This document shows positions 44,296 through 53,352 of a DNA stretch of 64,000 bases, one piece after another; position 1 is the first letter of the stretch, and every line of letters begins with the position of its first letter. A program made the position numbers and the translations under genes. This stretch comes from Stieleria tagensis (GTDB lineage: Bacteria > Planctomycetota > Planctomycetia > Pirellulales > Pirellulaceae), in contig NZ_JAMYFE010000060.1 of the NCBI RefSeq assembly GCF_024129865.1, positions 124,001 through 188,000 on the forward strand, in the 5' to 3' direction. The notes under the pieces are model-generated. The model saw nothing but the letters and a program-made list of their open reading frames with translations, had not been told where the DNA came from and made no database searches.

Positions 44296-46065
44296 CTACT
44301 CGCCGGCATGAGCCGGTTTTTCAGCAGGTGTTTCACTGGGAACCACCTTTCGTTTCGGTTCGACTTTGACATACCGATCGGACTCGGCATCCCATTCGAT
44401 GTTACCGAATTCGTAGGGGTCTCCCACAACCGGTGGACGATCAAAGTTGTAGTAAGGCGGTGGGGAGGTACAGGCCCATTCCAGTGTCGCACCACCCCAC
44501 GGGTTGGCCGGAGCTTTTCTGCCGTTGATCAAGGAATACAGCAGCACTCCAAGCGCGATGAACAATCCGATCCCCAGGGTCAGTGCACCGTAGGTGCTCA
44601 TGATATGCAACGCTTGAAATTCCGGGTCATAGGTCGCGTATCGACGCGGCATCCCACGACTACCGAGCACAAACTGGGGCAGGAACGTCAGGTTGAATCC
44701 GATGAACACCAGTGCGGCGGAAATTTTCCCGCCGATTTCGTTGTACATCCTGCCGACCATTTTTGGCCACCAGTGAAACACGCCGCCCAAAAACGCCACC
44801 AGCGTTCCGCCGACCATCACATAGTGAAAGTGGGCGACCACAAAGTAGGTGTCGTGCAGGTGCAAGTCGGTTGCCAAGGTTCCCAAGTGCAATCCGGTTA
44901 ACCCGCCGATCGTGAACAAGAAGATGAACGAGATCGCGTAGACCATCGGAGTGGTCAAGCTGATCGATCCCTTGTACATCGTCGCCAGCCAGTTGAAGAC
45001 TTTGATCGCTGAGGGCACCGAAACCGTAAACGTCAATGCACTGAAGATGATGGTTGTCATCGGGCTCATTCCGCTGGTGAACATGTGGTGTCCCCAAACC
45101 AGAAAGCCCAGCAGTGCAATTGCGATCGAAGAGTAGGCGATGAATCGATAGCCAAAAATGCGTTTGTGGCTATGGACACTGATCAATTCACTGATGATTC
45201 CGAATGCCGGCAGAATCATGATGTAAACAGCCGGGTGGCTGTAGAACCAGAAAAAGTGCTGGAACGTGACCGGGTCACCGTTGTACTCGGGATCAAAAAT
45301 CCCGATGTGCATGGTGCGTTCGGCGATCAACAACAGCAATGTGATCCCCAATACCGGAGTCGCCAACACTTGGATGATGCTGGTCGAGTAGGTCGCCCAC
45401 AGGAACAGCGGCATACGGAACCAAGTCATCCCTGGCGGCCGCATGGTGTTGATCGTGACGATGAAATTCAGACCGGTAAAAATCGAGCTGAATCCCAGGA
45501 TGAAGGCACCCGTGGTTGCCAAAATCACCGACGAATCCGTGGTGGTACTGTAAGGCGTGTAGAACGTCCATCCGGTGTCCAGGCCGCTGGCCATCAACGC
45601 CATCACAAAGAAAATCGCTCCGGCAACCCACAGATAAAAACTGCTCAGGTTTAGCCTCGGAAAGGCGACGTCCTTTGCACCCAACATGACCGGCACCAAA
45701 AAGTTGCCGAGTGCCGCGGGCACGCTGGGAATGATGAACAGGAACACCATGATGGCCCCGTGCAACGTGAACACCTGGTTGTAGATGTCATTGGGCTGCT
45801 TCTCCGGCGCCAACCATTTGAAAAACCCGGTGTTAAACAAGGCTCCGTCGGGTGACAACAGGTGCAACCGAATCCCCAGCGCCAGCAAGCCAGCGACCAG
45901 GAAGGCAACCGAAACACCGATCAAATACATCAAACCGATGCGTTTATGATCCAGCGTGAACATCCAACTCAAAACACCTTTTGAGTTGGTCAGGTAATTC
46001 TCTTGTGGAGTCGGGTAGCCAGGGTCATTGACTTCGTAACCCGACCGTAAGGATCCTGCGGACAT
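44296..46065 (-). CDS. ctaD: Cytochrome c oxidase subunit I, A2-type haem-copper oxidase
   Basis: A 589-residue polytopic catalytic subunit. Haem and CuB ligands are visible: the low-spin haem His in [10 protein letters not shown], the CuB His and cross-linked Tyr in [15 protein letters not shown], the His pair in [12 protein letters not shown], and haem ligands in [12 protein letters not shown]. The D-channel Glu of HPEVY is replaced by Ala, with Tyr-Ser just before (WFYSHPAVY), which is the signature of A2-type oxidases such as those of Rhodothermus and Thermus caa3. The K-channel Lys is in [10 protein letters not shown]. It reduces oxygen to water and pumps protons. The C-terminal tail of about 60 residues is soluble and Pro/Lys-rich. 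It follows subunit II by 78 bases. Confidence 0.95.
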   Translation of the reverse strand: MSAGSLRSGYEVNDPGYPTPQENYLTNSKGVLSWMFTLDHKRIGLMYLIGVSVAFLVAGLLALGIRLHLLSPDGALFNTGFFKWLAPEKQPNDIYNQVFTLHGAIMVFLFIIPSVPAALGNFLVPVMLGAKDVAFPRLNLSSFYLWVAGAIFFVMALMASGLDTGWTFYTPYSTTTDSSVILATTGAFILGFSSIFTGLNFIVTINTMRPPGMTWFRMPLFLWATYSTSIIQVLATPVLGITLLLLIAERTMHIGIFDPEYNGDPVTFQHFFWFYSHPAVYIMILPAFGIISELISVHSHKRIFGYRFIAYSSIAIALLGFLVWGHHMFTSGMSPMTTIIFSALTFTVSVPSAIKVFNWLATMYKGSISLTTPMVYAISFIFLFTIGGLTGLHLGTLATDLHLHDTYFVVAHFHYVMVGGTLVAFLGGVFHWWPKMVGRMYNEIGGKISAALVFIGFNLTFLPQFVLGSRGMPRRYATYDPEFQALHIMSTYGALTLGIGLFIALGVLLYSLINGRKAPANPWGGATLEWACTSPPPYYNFDRPPVVGDPYEFGNIEWDAESDRYVKVEPKRKVVPSETPAEKPAHAGE

Positions 46066-46143
46066 CTGTCACCTCGATGGAAACTACACTCGCGGCGATC
46101 AGCATTGTGCCGGCGAGTGATCGTATCTTGATTCGATTGTTGT

Positions 46144-47349
46144 TTAGTTTTGGGGAGTGGTTTCGGTCGCGTCGCCAGCGGCCGTTTCGGCGGCCGACGC
46201 TTCGTCGCCCGTTTCGGCAGCAGCACTGCCGGTGTCATTGTTTTCTTCGCCGCCGGCGGCCGACGGGTCACCGAGGCTTTTGATGAACTGGACCAAACTA
46301 TTAACGTCGTCGTCGCTCAACTGGCCTTTGTAGCTTGGCATCACCGGTTGGTACCCGGCAGCCACTTTCGCTTTGGGGTACAAAATCGACTCGCGGACGT
46401 AGTTCTCGTCGACCTTCACCGGACTACCACCGGTCAGTTGACGCATCGTCCCGAAACTACCTTCGTAGGACGGTCCGACCAATTTAGTTCCGTCGGTCGA
46501 GTGACAGCTCTTGCATCCACGGCGCTCATACAGGGTTGCGCCATAGGCAGCGGGCGTCACGCCGTCTGGCCGAGCACTGTATTTCTTGATCCACGCCTTT
46601 AACTCGGCTTCGGTTTCATGCACCACCACGACGGTCTGCATTTCCGAGTGATTTGTTCCACAGTATTCGGCACAGTACAGATCATAGAAACGGTAGCCAT
46701 CGGGCGTGAATTGATGATCGTCATAGCTCCACGATTCACCGGTTTCCTTATTCTTCTTAGCCACTCGATCGAGTTCTGCTTGCTGCTCGGCGGTCGCTTT
46801 TTCGCTGGCCTTGGTCGCTTTAAACCACAGATAGTTGTAACGCCCGGGCACGATGTCTTTTTTGACACGGAACGCAGGAATGTACAGACTGTGGATCACG
46901 TCTTGGCTGGTCATCGTCAACTTGGTCGACTCGTTGACCACCACGTGCAGTTCGGGGTGATACACGCCGCTGCCGTAGTTCATCGTCCATCCCCACATCT
47001 TGGCATCGACACCAATTTCGTAGGCGCCTTCGGGGACCGTGCGGTGATTCAAGTAACCTTGGGCACCGAAGTAGAACATGATGATCAGTAGAAACGACGG
47101 CCCGATCGACCAAACCAGTTCGATCGTTGTGTTGTGATCGATCTGGCTATCCGCCGGCTCACCGTTCGCCTTGTGATACTTCCAGGCCGATCCAAACAGC
47201 GCAATGCAGATCGGCACAAAAAAGATCACACAGACGACCGTGATGAAATAGAAGATCCAATCCGAGTCGCTCGAGAAACTCGATGCCGAATCGGGAAAGA
47301 ATGCACTGTGGTTCAAGTCGCCTAACAGAGACATCGTAGCGGGTGCCAT
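46144..47349 (-). CDS. ctaC: Cytochrome c oxidase subunit II with fused cytochrome c domain (caa3)
   Basis: A 401-residue protein from the ATG at 47349 (GTG at 47358 possible). Two N-terminal helices are followed by the CuA cupredoxin domain, with VIHSLYIPAFRVKKDIVPGRYNYLWF and the metal site CAEYCGTNHSEM (two Cys, His, Met). A C-terminal cytochrome c domain has RRGCKSCHSTDG and an axial Met in MPSYKGQLSDDDVNSLVQFIKSL, making this a caa3-type subunit. Between the PGRY strand and the CuA loop there is an extra charged stretch of about 40 residues (ASEKATAEQQAELDRVAKK...SYDDHQFTPDGYR). The last 35 residues are Ala/Glu/Thr-rich and probably disordered. It accepts electrons from alternative complex III or its cytochrome. 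Confidence 0.94.
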   Translation of the reverse strand: MAPATMSLLGDLNHSAFFPDSASSFSSDSDWIFYFITVVCVIFFVPICIALFGSAWKYHKANGEPADSQIDHNTTIELVWSIGPSFLLIIMFYFGAQGYLNHRTVPEGAYEIGVDAKMWGWTMNYGSGVYHPELHVVVNESTKLTMTSQDVIHSLYIPAFRVKKDIVPGRYNYLWFKATKASEKATAEQQAELDRVAKKNKETGESWSYDDHQFTPDGYRFYDLYCAEYCGTNHSEMQTVVVVHETEAELKAWIKKYSARPDGVTPAAYGATLYERRGCKSCHSTDGTKLVGPSYEGSFGTMRQLTGGSPVKVDENYVRESILYPKAKVAAGYQPVMPSYKGQLSDDDVNSLVQFIKSLGDPSAAGGEENNDTGSAAAETGDEASAAETAAGDATETTPQN

Positions 47350-47407
47350 TTGTGTCACGAAATATGAAAGTTGTATTGTTCGGGATCAGCCGTCTGGCGT
47401 CGGCCGA

Positions 47408-48388
47408 TCAGGATTCGGTGGAGCTGGGTGGTTCGCTGCCGGCAAAGCTAGGCGCCGATTCGTCTTCCCGTCGAGACGCTGGTGTGCCTTTGCGACCGAC
47501 CCAATAGGGGACCAATGTCACAAACATCAAACCGATGAACCCCAGCCCACAGAGCCGCATGATTTTCCAAGCGTGAGGCGTGTAGGAATTGGAATCCGGG
47601 TCGTAGCTGTAACACCACAAAATAAATTGATCGACGGCACTTCCCACCTGGCCTTGGCCGGCATCCAGCAAAGCCAGCTTCAATTGTTCGGGAGGGAAAT
47701 CGATCGACAGCGAATACCGTGTGATCACGCCGGTCGGCGAGACAAACGCGAGCATCGCGGGATGGTTGTATTGTTTGTTGGCCGCGTCATAGCGGTATTT
47801 GAAACCCAGCACACTGGCCAGTTTGGTAATGATCGGTTGTTTCGCAGTGGCAAACGTCCAACCCTCTTCGGCGCCCGGTTGGTTGGGCAGATCGAGCAAA
47901 TACTTGGCCTTGGTCTCGGCCGCCCGGGCGGTGGTCTCACTCGGGTCAATACTGACGGTCAAGATCTGAAAATCACGCCCCAACTGCATGTCCATCTTGT
48001 TCAGCGAACTGGTCAGTTTGTTCAGCTGGACGCTGCACAACATCGGACAGTTGCTGTAGTTCAACGTCACGATCGTGGGCAGTTTGCCGTTGATGATGTA
48101 ACCCGTTTTGATCGGCCGGCCCTTGGAATCGGTCAGCGGCAGATTGGTCGGAATTGATTTGCCAAGGTTCTGCTCGACGGTGATCCCCTGCGCTTCCGGT
48201 GGCAACCCGTTGTTCAAACTGACATCCGGACCAAGACGTGCCTGATCTTGAGCCGCAGCGGGAGCGACCAACATCGCGACCGCGCACAACCACACGCCCA
48301 TCGCCGCCAGGGCGATCGTCGTTGATCGAGTTCCGATTGCCGCGATGGCTGGAATTCGCAATTCAGGTTGCGTCGTTGTCTGTTGCAT
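47408..48388 (-). CDS. sco: SCO1/SenC-type copper chaperone
   Basis: A 326-residue protein. An N-terminal signal or anchor (IALAAMGVWLCAVAMLVAPAAA) is followed by a thioredoxin-like domain with the copper-binding NCPMLC (Cys114, Cys118) and a downstream His in YNHPAMLAFVSPTG. A second helix near residues 280-300 anchors the C-terminus in the membrane. SCO proteins deliver copper to the CuA site of subunit II or maintain its cysteines reduced, and subunit II is encoded 58 bases downstream. The start codon lies inside the end of the preceding small gene (26-base overlap), suggesting coupled translation. Confidence 0.92.
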   Translation of the reverse strand: MQQTTTQPELRIPAIAAIGTRSTTIALAAMGVWLCAVAMLVAPAAAQDQARLGPDVSLNNGLPPEAQGITVEQNLGKSIPTNLPLTDSKGRPIKTGYIINGKLPTIVTLNYSNCPMLCSVQLNKLTSSLNKMDMQLGRDFQILTVSIDPSETTARAAETKAKYLLDLPNQPGAEEGWTFATAKQPIITKLASVLGFKYRYDAANKQYNHPAMLAFVSPTGVITRYSLSIDFPPEQLKLALLDAGQGQVGSAVDQFILWCYSYDPDSNSYTPHAWKIMRLCGLGFIGLMFVTLVPYWVGRKGTPASRREDESAPSFAGSEPPSSTES

Positions 48389-48692
48389 GATCTGCGTGAT
48401 TGTCGGAATCTGCCTGGCTTTCCTTGGCGACTAATTCCATTGCTTGTTCGATTGGAATCGTGACGTAGCCGGTCGTCGGGTCGGCTCCATACTTCGAAAT
48501 TTCAGCGGATTGGGCGTTCAAAATTGCATTTTGGCGAGCGTAACTGCTTTCTGCCTGAAACTGTGCCTCATGCCCGGCCACCAGCAGGAAGTACACGTAC
48601 TGAACTGCCAAAATGGTGACTGCTGTAATCACGACCGAGCTGATTCCGATCGTGAAAATCTGCTTTGTATCCAGATCGTCGTATTTTGCCAT
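48363..48692 (-). CDS. Small single-helix membrane protein of the respiratory locus, function unknown
   Basis: A 109-residue protein from the ATG at 48692 (MAKYDDLDTKQIFTIG); the open frame to 48821 overlaps actF and is not credible. One membrane helix (GISSVVITAVTILAVQYVYFLLVA) is followed by a periplasmic segment, QAESSYARQNAILNAQSAEISKYG, then TTGYVTIPIEQAMELVAKES and a His/Asp-rich tail (SDNHADHATDND). I do not recognise a named family. The position between actF and sco, and the 26-base overlap with sco, point to an assembly factor or accessory subunit of alternative complex III or the oxidase. No cofactor-binding motif is visible. Confidence 0.75.
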   Translation of the reverse strand: MAKYDDLDTKQIFTIGISSVVITAVTILAVQYVYFLLVAGHEAQFQAESSYARQNAILNAQSAEISKYGADPTTGYVTIPIEQAMELVAKESQADSDNHADHATDNDAT

Positions 48693-48777
48693 TTGTCTAT
48701 CTATCAAGTTTATCGGGCGGAGAGCTTCCTGTGAGCGAAAAACCACTGCCATGCGACGTGGTGTCCCGCTGAGGTCG

Positions 48778-50055
48778 CTAAATGTTCTCAAACGCGATGG
48801 ATTCCAACAGTCGGGGATCACGGACCGGCACGATTCGGTTTCCGCCAGCCACTCGCAACAACAATCCGGTCACCAGGGCGATCATCCCAACCGTACACAG
48901 CAAACTGGCAAGGATCCCCAACGGCCCACCCATTGTTGGGATCACGCCATATTCCAGGTGCCGCGCCTCGGGCATCACAATCCAATAAATATCGACGAAG
49001 TGCATCACCAGGATGTAGCCAGCCCAGAATGCCATCAGGCCAGGTTTACGCCGTACATGCCGAGACAACGTTCCCAGGAACGGAATCATCCAGTGAAAAA
49101 AGACCAGCCCCAGCGACAGGTATCCAAACGCCCCCTGCTGGCGACTGAAGAACCATTCGGTTTCCTCGGGGATGTTGGCGTACCAAATCAACAGGTACTG
49201 GCTGAACGAGATGTAAGCCCAAAAGACGATGAATCCGAAAATGTATTTTCCGAGGTCATGGTAATGCTCGACGGTGACTTCATCCTTGATCGCACCATTT
49301 CGCTGCAAGATGTACGTCACCAACGTGATCGCACAGTGAGCGGCCAACACGCTGCCGGCAAAAATGTAAACACCGAACATCGTGGAGAACCACATCGGTG
49401 CCAGACTCATTCCCCAATCAAATGCGGCAAACGAAACCGACAGTGCAAACAGGATCACGGCGGGACCAGAAAAAGCTTGCATGCGATCGGTCGCGGCACG
49501 CTCACCGGTTTCATCTTGGCGAACACTGCCACGCCAATAAAACACAGCCAAGCCGATCCAAATCACAAAATAAATCACGGCACGCACAGCAAAGAACGGT
49601 CCGTTGAGGAACACCTTCTTCATGCTCCACATCTCGTCGTTCAATCCGTGCTCGGCTGCAAAGTTCGGGTCGGTCCAGACGAACAATTTCCCGTCAAAGA
49701 ACAGCGAGAACAGGATCGGCAGGAACAACACCGCCATCGGCACGATCAAGATCATCATGCATTCGGCGACACGGCGGACGACCACACTCCAGCCGGCGCG
49801 CACCAAGTGCTGGATCAGCACAAAGAACAGACACCCCAGCACGATCGTCAACCCATACAGGTAGGCGGTCAAATAGGCCGAAAAACCGAACCGCGGCATC
49901 GGATCGTCACTGACCATAAATGCCAGCACCACGCCGATCAGCAGGGCGATGATTCCACCGCCTAACAACGGCAATTGCAGCCCAGCCAGCGAGTGAGGCA
50001 ACTGAAATGCCGGATCGTCGGCGGGTTTGACAGTGGGAAGAGCGTGTTCTGACAT
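48778..50055 (-). CDS. actF: Alternative complex III membrane subunit ActF (NrfD-like)
   Basis: A 425-residue polytopic protein from the ATG at 50055; a TTG six bases upstream is less likely. About ten helices are visible, including GLQLPLLGGGIIALLIGVVLAFMVS, LTAYLYGLTIVLGCLFFVLIQHL and KYIFGFIVFWAYISFSQYLLIWYANIPEETEWF. The last motif is typical of ActF-family proteins (WYANIPEET). ActF is a membrane subunit related to NrfD/PsrC that helps hold the complex and may form part of a proton path. It follows the ActD-ActE fusion gene by 106 bases. A paralogous ActC is encoded upstream, as expected for a full complex. Confidence 0.92.
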   Translation of the reverse strand: MSEHALPTVKPADDPAFQLPHSLAGLQLPLLGGGIIALLIGVVLAFMVSDDPMPRFGFSAYLTAYLYGLTIVLGCLFFVLIQHLVRAGWSVVVRRVAECMMILIVPMAVLFLPILFSLFFDGKLFVWTDPNFAAEHGLNDEMWSMKKVFLNGPFFAVRAVIYFVIWIGLAVFYWRGSVRQDETGERAATDRMQAFSGPAVILFALSVSFAAFDWGMSLAPMWFSTMFGVYIFAGSVLAAHCAITLVTYILQRNGAIKDEVTVEHYHDLGKYIFGFIVFWAYISFSQYLLIWYANIPEETEWFFSRQQGAFGYLSLGLVFFHWMIPFLGTLSRHVRRKPGLMAFWAGYILVMHFVDIYWIVMPEARHLEYGVIPTMGGPLGILASLLCTVGMIALVTGLLLRVAGGNRIVPVRDPRLLESIAFENI

Positions 50056-50161
50056 GATCAAATCGGTTGACTTTCGTTACGGCGACAAACGGTCACCGCG
50101 TGAAGCGTAAATCTGGATGTTTCTTGGCGGTGACCTTCGGTCTCCGTCCGGGAGACTCTAA

Positions 50162-51742
50162 CTATTTCTGCTGGGCGTCCTGTTCGCCGCCCTGCTTTTC
50201 TTCACTCTGCTCGGCGGCCGACTTCTCAGCCGCTTCGGCCTGACGCTTTAACTCCGCCTTGGCAACGGCGACCGCTTTCTCGACTGCGGTCTTCTTGGCT
50301 TGGGGAACGTCACTCAGCGACGCCTTCTGACTTTTCTGCAGGGCGCGCACATAGGCCACAATCGCCCAGCGGTCCTTGACTCGGATCTGTGATGCATAAC
50401 CGGGCATTTTGCGGATGCCCTTGCTGATCGTCGAGAACAATTTGCCGTCGGGATACTTGTCCGAATACAGGGTGTCTTGAATCAACGATGACGGCGGCAC
50501 CCAGGTGTCGAACATTTTCTCTTGGGCACGGCGATTGACCAACCCGTTGCCGCGGCCGTTCATGCCGTGGCACACGCTGCAGTAGATCTGGAAATTCTTT
50601 TGCCCGTTGGCCATCAGCTCGGCATCAATGTCCAGCGGATTTGCTTTCAACCACGGCGTCGTGTCCATCACGCTTGGTTCGGCCGCAGCTGGGGTCTCGG
50701 CATCGTCAGCCGGTGCCGCGTCGGCATCCGCTTTGTCGCCGGACTCGGCTGTGGCGTCAGCCTCGGCTGTGGCGTCAGCAGCGGGTGTTTCCGCAGAAGC
50801 GGCTTCCGCATCCTCCGCTGCTTGCGCGTCTTTGTCGTCTTGTAGGTAAGCTCGAACCAATCGCTCGACGCGCGGCGGATTGCTCGCGGTCAACGCATCG
50901 ATATCGATGCCCGTCAGAACATCCAGGGAATCTTCCAACTGGCCGCGAGCGACGGTCCCGGGTACGTCTGCACGCATCGCCCGGTTGTCGACAAACAGAC
51001 TGGTCACCTGCTGGGCGTCTTTGGAGGGTGAAAAATCCATGTCATAAAAGATATGGAAACGCGGGCTGGAACTGTTGGTCACCCGCATCGTGAGGATGCA
51101 AATCAATGGCACCAGCGAAGCCGCAATCGACAACCCCCAAATCAGATAGATCGGTTTGGGCACATCCTTGGGAGATTCATCCTCAACCACCTCGTTGATG
51201 TAGTCGCTGCCCGTGTCGGCCAACAAACTTCGCACCCCGACGCTATCGTAGCGTTCATCTTTGGCGTCGATATACAGAAAGAATCGGTCGTCGGTCGCTC
51301 GATCGAACCGCGGATCGGTGAAGATCGGATTGCTGAACTTGGGCAATCCGTTGAGCGCCCACATTCCAAAAAACGCGCCAAACGAGGCCAGCAAGATCGT
51401 CAGCTCGAAAGCCACCGGAATGAAGGCCGGCAACGAGATGAACGGCTTTCCAGAGATGATGTATTTGTAATCGATACCATTCATCCAAATCTGCATCATC
51501 AGAGCGATGGATGTCCCACACATACCGGCGATCAATACGATCCAAGGCAATGCGGTTGGCTTGATCCCGAGTGCCTTGTCGATCCCGTGAACCGGAAACG
51601 GGGTGAAGGCATCGGTCCTGGTGTAACCGGCGTCGCGGATGCGCCGACACGCGGTCAGCAGCGAATCGACCGAGGTGAACTCGGCCATCATTCCGTGAAC
51701 CGTCGTTTCTGTTTTCGTTTCCGACATAGTTTTGTGATCCAT
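50162..51742 (-). CDS. actDE: Fused alternative complex III subunits ActD and ActE
   Basis: A 526-residue protein; ATGs at 51742 and 51727 are both plausible starts. Residues 1-200 are ActD: a cytoplasmic domain (GMMAEFTSVDSLLTACRRI), two helices (TALPWIVLIAGMCGTSIALMM and PAFIPVAFELTILLASFGAFFGMWAL), and SGKPFISLP, FTDPRFDRATDDRFFL. A third helix near 205-225 leads out to an Ala/Asp/Glu-rich linker (about 305-360) and an ActE-like cytochrome c domain with CSVCHGMNGRGNG near residues 387-399 and an axial Met in IRKMPGYASQIRVKDRWAIVAYVRALQ. In Rhodothermus these are two separate proteins. The cytochrome c passes electrons onward to the oxidase. The C-terminal 60 residues are Ala/Glu/Lys-rich. 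Confidence 0.9.
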   Translation of the reverse strand: MDHKTMSETKTETTVHGMMAEFTSVDSLLTACRRIRDAGYTRTDAFTPFPVHGIDKALGIKPTALPWIVLIAGMCGTSIALMMQIWMNGIDYKYIISGKPFISLPAFIPVAFELTILLASFGAFFGMWALNGLPKFSNPIFTDPRFDRATDDRFFLYIDAKDERYDSVGVRSLLADTGSDYINEVVEDESPKDVPKPIYLIWGLSIAASLVPLICILTMRVTNSSSPRFHIFYDMDFSPSKDAQQVTSLFVDNRAMRADVPGTVARGQLEDSLDVLTGIDIDALTASNPPRVERLVRAYLQDDKDAQAAEDAEAASAETPAADATAEADATAESGDKADADAAPADDAETPAAAEPSVMDTTPWLKANPLDIDAELMANGQKNFQIYCSVCHGMNGRGNGLVNRRAQEKMFDTWVPPSSLIQDTLYSDKYPDGKLFSTISKGIRKMPGYASQIRVKDRWAIVAYVRALQKSQKASLSDVPQAKKTAVEKAVAVAKAELKRQAEAAEKSAAEQSEEKQGGEQDAQQK

Positions 51743-51838
51743 CGAAACAGATCGATAAAGCTGTTTAAATTTCAGTCCACACCGGACACCAACGGTCCGA
51801 TCGCAGTGTCATCAATGCAGTGTCGTCAATAATGTCAT

Positions 51839-53269
51839 TCAGTGGGTCTCGGCGGATGTGTCGCCGTGACCGTGCAAATGTTTCATGTGTTCTTGTTTGG
51901 CCAATGTGGCTTTGACTTCGGCCATGTTGATCACCGGCAAGGTCCGCACGAACAACAGGAACAATGTGAAGAACAAACCGAACGAGCCGATCAGCATCCC
52001 CCAGTCGACCCAGGTGGGTTCGAAATACGCCCAGGCACTCGGCAGGTAATCCCGCGACAGGCTACTGACCACAATCACGAACCGTTCGAACCACATCCCG
52101 ATGTTCACAAAGATCGAAATCACCACGATGATCCAGGGTGTCGTCCGACACTTCTTGAACCAGAACAACTGAGGGCTAATCACGTTGCAAGTCACCATCG
52201 TCCAGTAGGCCCAGGCATAGGGGCCAAAGGCACGGTTGAGGAACGCGAACTGCTCCGCCGGAACCTGCCCGTACCAGGCGATAAAGAACTCGGTGCCATA
52301 CGCCAACCCGACGATCGAACCGGTCGCCAAAATGATCTTGCACATGTTTTCCAAGTGCCGGATCGTGATCAGTTTCTCCAATCCCAAAATGGTCCGGGTG
52401 GGGATCATCAGCGTCAGCACCATCGCAAAACCGCTGAACACTGCACCAGCGACAAAGTACGGTGGGAAAATCGTGGTGTGCCAACCGGGGACCTGTGAGA
52501 CCGCAAAGTCAAACGAAACGATTGTGTGTACCGACAAAACCAGCGGAGCGGCCAAGGCAGCCAATAACGCATACGCTTTTTCATACCGCATCCAGTGCCG
52601 CGACGAACCGGTCCAGCCCAGCGACAGCAGGCCGTAAACCAAACGGCGATACTTGTTTTTGGATCGATCACGCAGCGTTGCCAAATCCGGCACCATCCCC
52701 ATGTACCAGAACAACAGCGACACGGTGCCGTAGGTCGATACCGCAAACACGTCCCACAACAGCGGACTGCGGAATTGCGGCCACATCCAAAGGTTCAAAC
52801 TGGGATAGGGCGCCAACCAAAACGCCAGCCAAGCGCGGCCGACGTGAATCCCGGGGAATGTTCCTGCACAGACGACCGCAAAGATCGTCATCGCCTCGGC
52901 GGCACGGTTGATACTGGTCCGCCAATCCTGGCGAAACAAAAACAGAATCGCACTGATCAAAGTTCCCGCGTGTCCGATACCGACCCAGAACACGAAGTTC
53001 ACAATCGGCCAGCCCCAAAACACCGGTGATCGGTTACCCCACACCCCAACCCCGGTGTAGATCAGATAAACGATCAACAACCCCAACACCTGCAGCAAGG
53101 CAAATGCGATCAAGAATCCGCCAACCCAACTTGCGCTAGGCGGACGCTCGGAAACCTTGCAGACCGCTTCGGTAATGTCGTGGTACGTCGTTTCACCTAG
53201 AACCAGCGGAGCTCGCTCGCCCGGGCGTTCGACGGTGTTATCCAATCCGTTGGGAATGGCAAGTGACAT
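51839..53269 (-). CDS. actC: Alternative complex III quinol-side membrane subunit ActC (NrfD-like)
   Basis: A 476-residue polytopic protein with about ten helices. ActC/NrfD features include [102 protein letters not shown] and [10 protein letters not shown]. ActC is the membrane subunit next to the iron-sulfur protein ActB and is thought to carry the quinol site. The C-terminal tail ends with [17 protein letters not shown], a His-rich addition. It is the third gene of the locus, 83 bases after actB and 96 before actDE. Confidence 0.93.
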   Translation of the reverse strand: MSLAIPNGLDNTVERPGERAPLVLGETTYHDITEAVCKVSERPPSASWVGGFLIAFALLQVLGLLIVYLIYTGVGVWGNRSPVFWGWPIVNFVFWVGIGHAGTLISAILFLFRQDWRTSINRAAEAMTIFAVVCAGTFPGIHVGRAWLAFWLAPYPSLNLWMWPQFRSPLLWDVFAVSTYGTVSLLFWYMGMVPDLATLRDRSKNKYRRLVYGLLSLGWTGSSRHWMRYEKAYALLAALAAPLVLSVHTIVSFDFAVSQVPGWHTTIFPPYFVAGAVFSGFAMVLTLMIPTRTILGLEKLITIRHLENMCKIILATGSIVGLAYGTEFFIAWYGQVPAEQFAFLNRAFGPYAWAYWTMVTCNVISPQLFWFKKCRTTPWIIVVISIFVNIGMWFERFVIVVSSLSRDYLPSAWAYFEPTWVDWGMLIGSFGLFFTLFLLFVRTLPVINMAEVKATLAKQEHMKHLHGHGDTSAETH

Positions 53270-53352
53270 GGTGAAAGTTACTGGGTGGGATGAAATTGAT
53301 TTGTATTGAACCGGTTGAACTGCGACGTGCGAATCCGGACGCCGACATTCGA

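Noticed and set aside
48613-49965. 450-residue plus-strand frame opposite actF
   Set aside because: His/Gln/Arg-rich antisense shadow of a membrane-protein gene; no domain is present.
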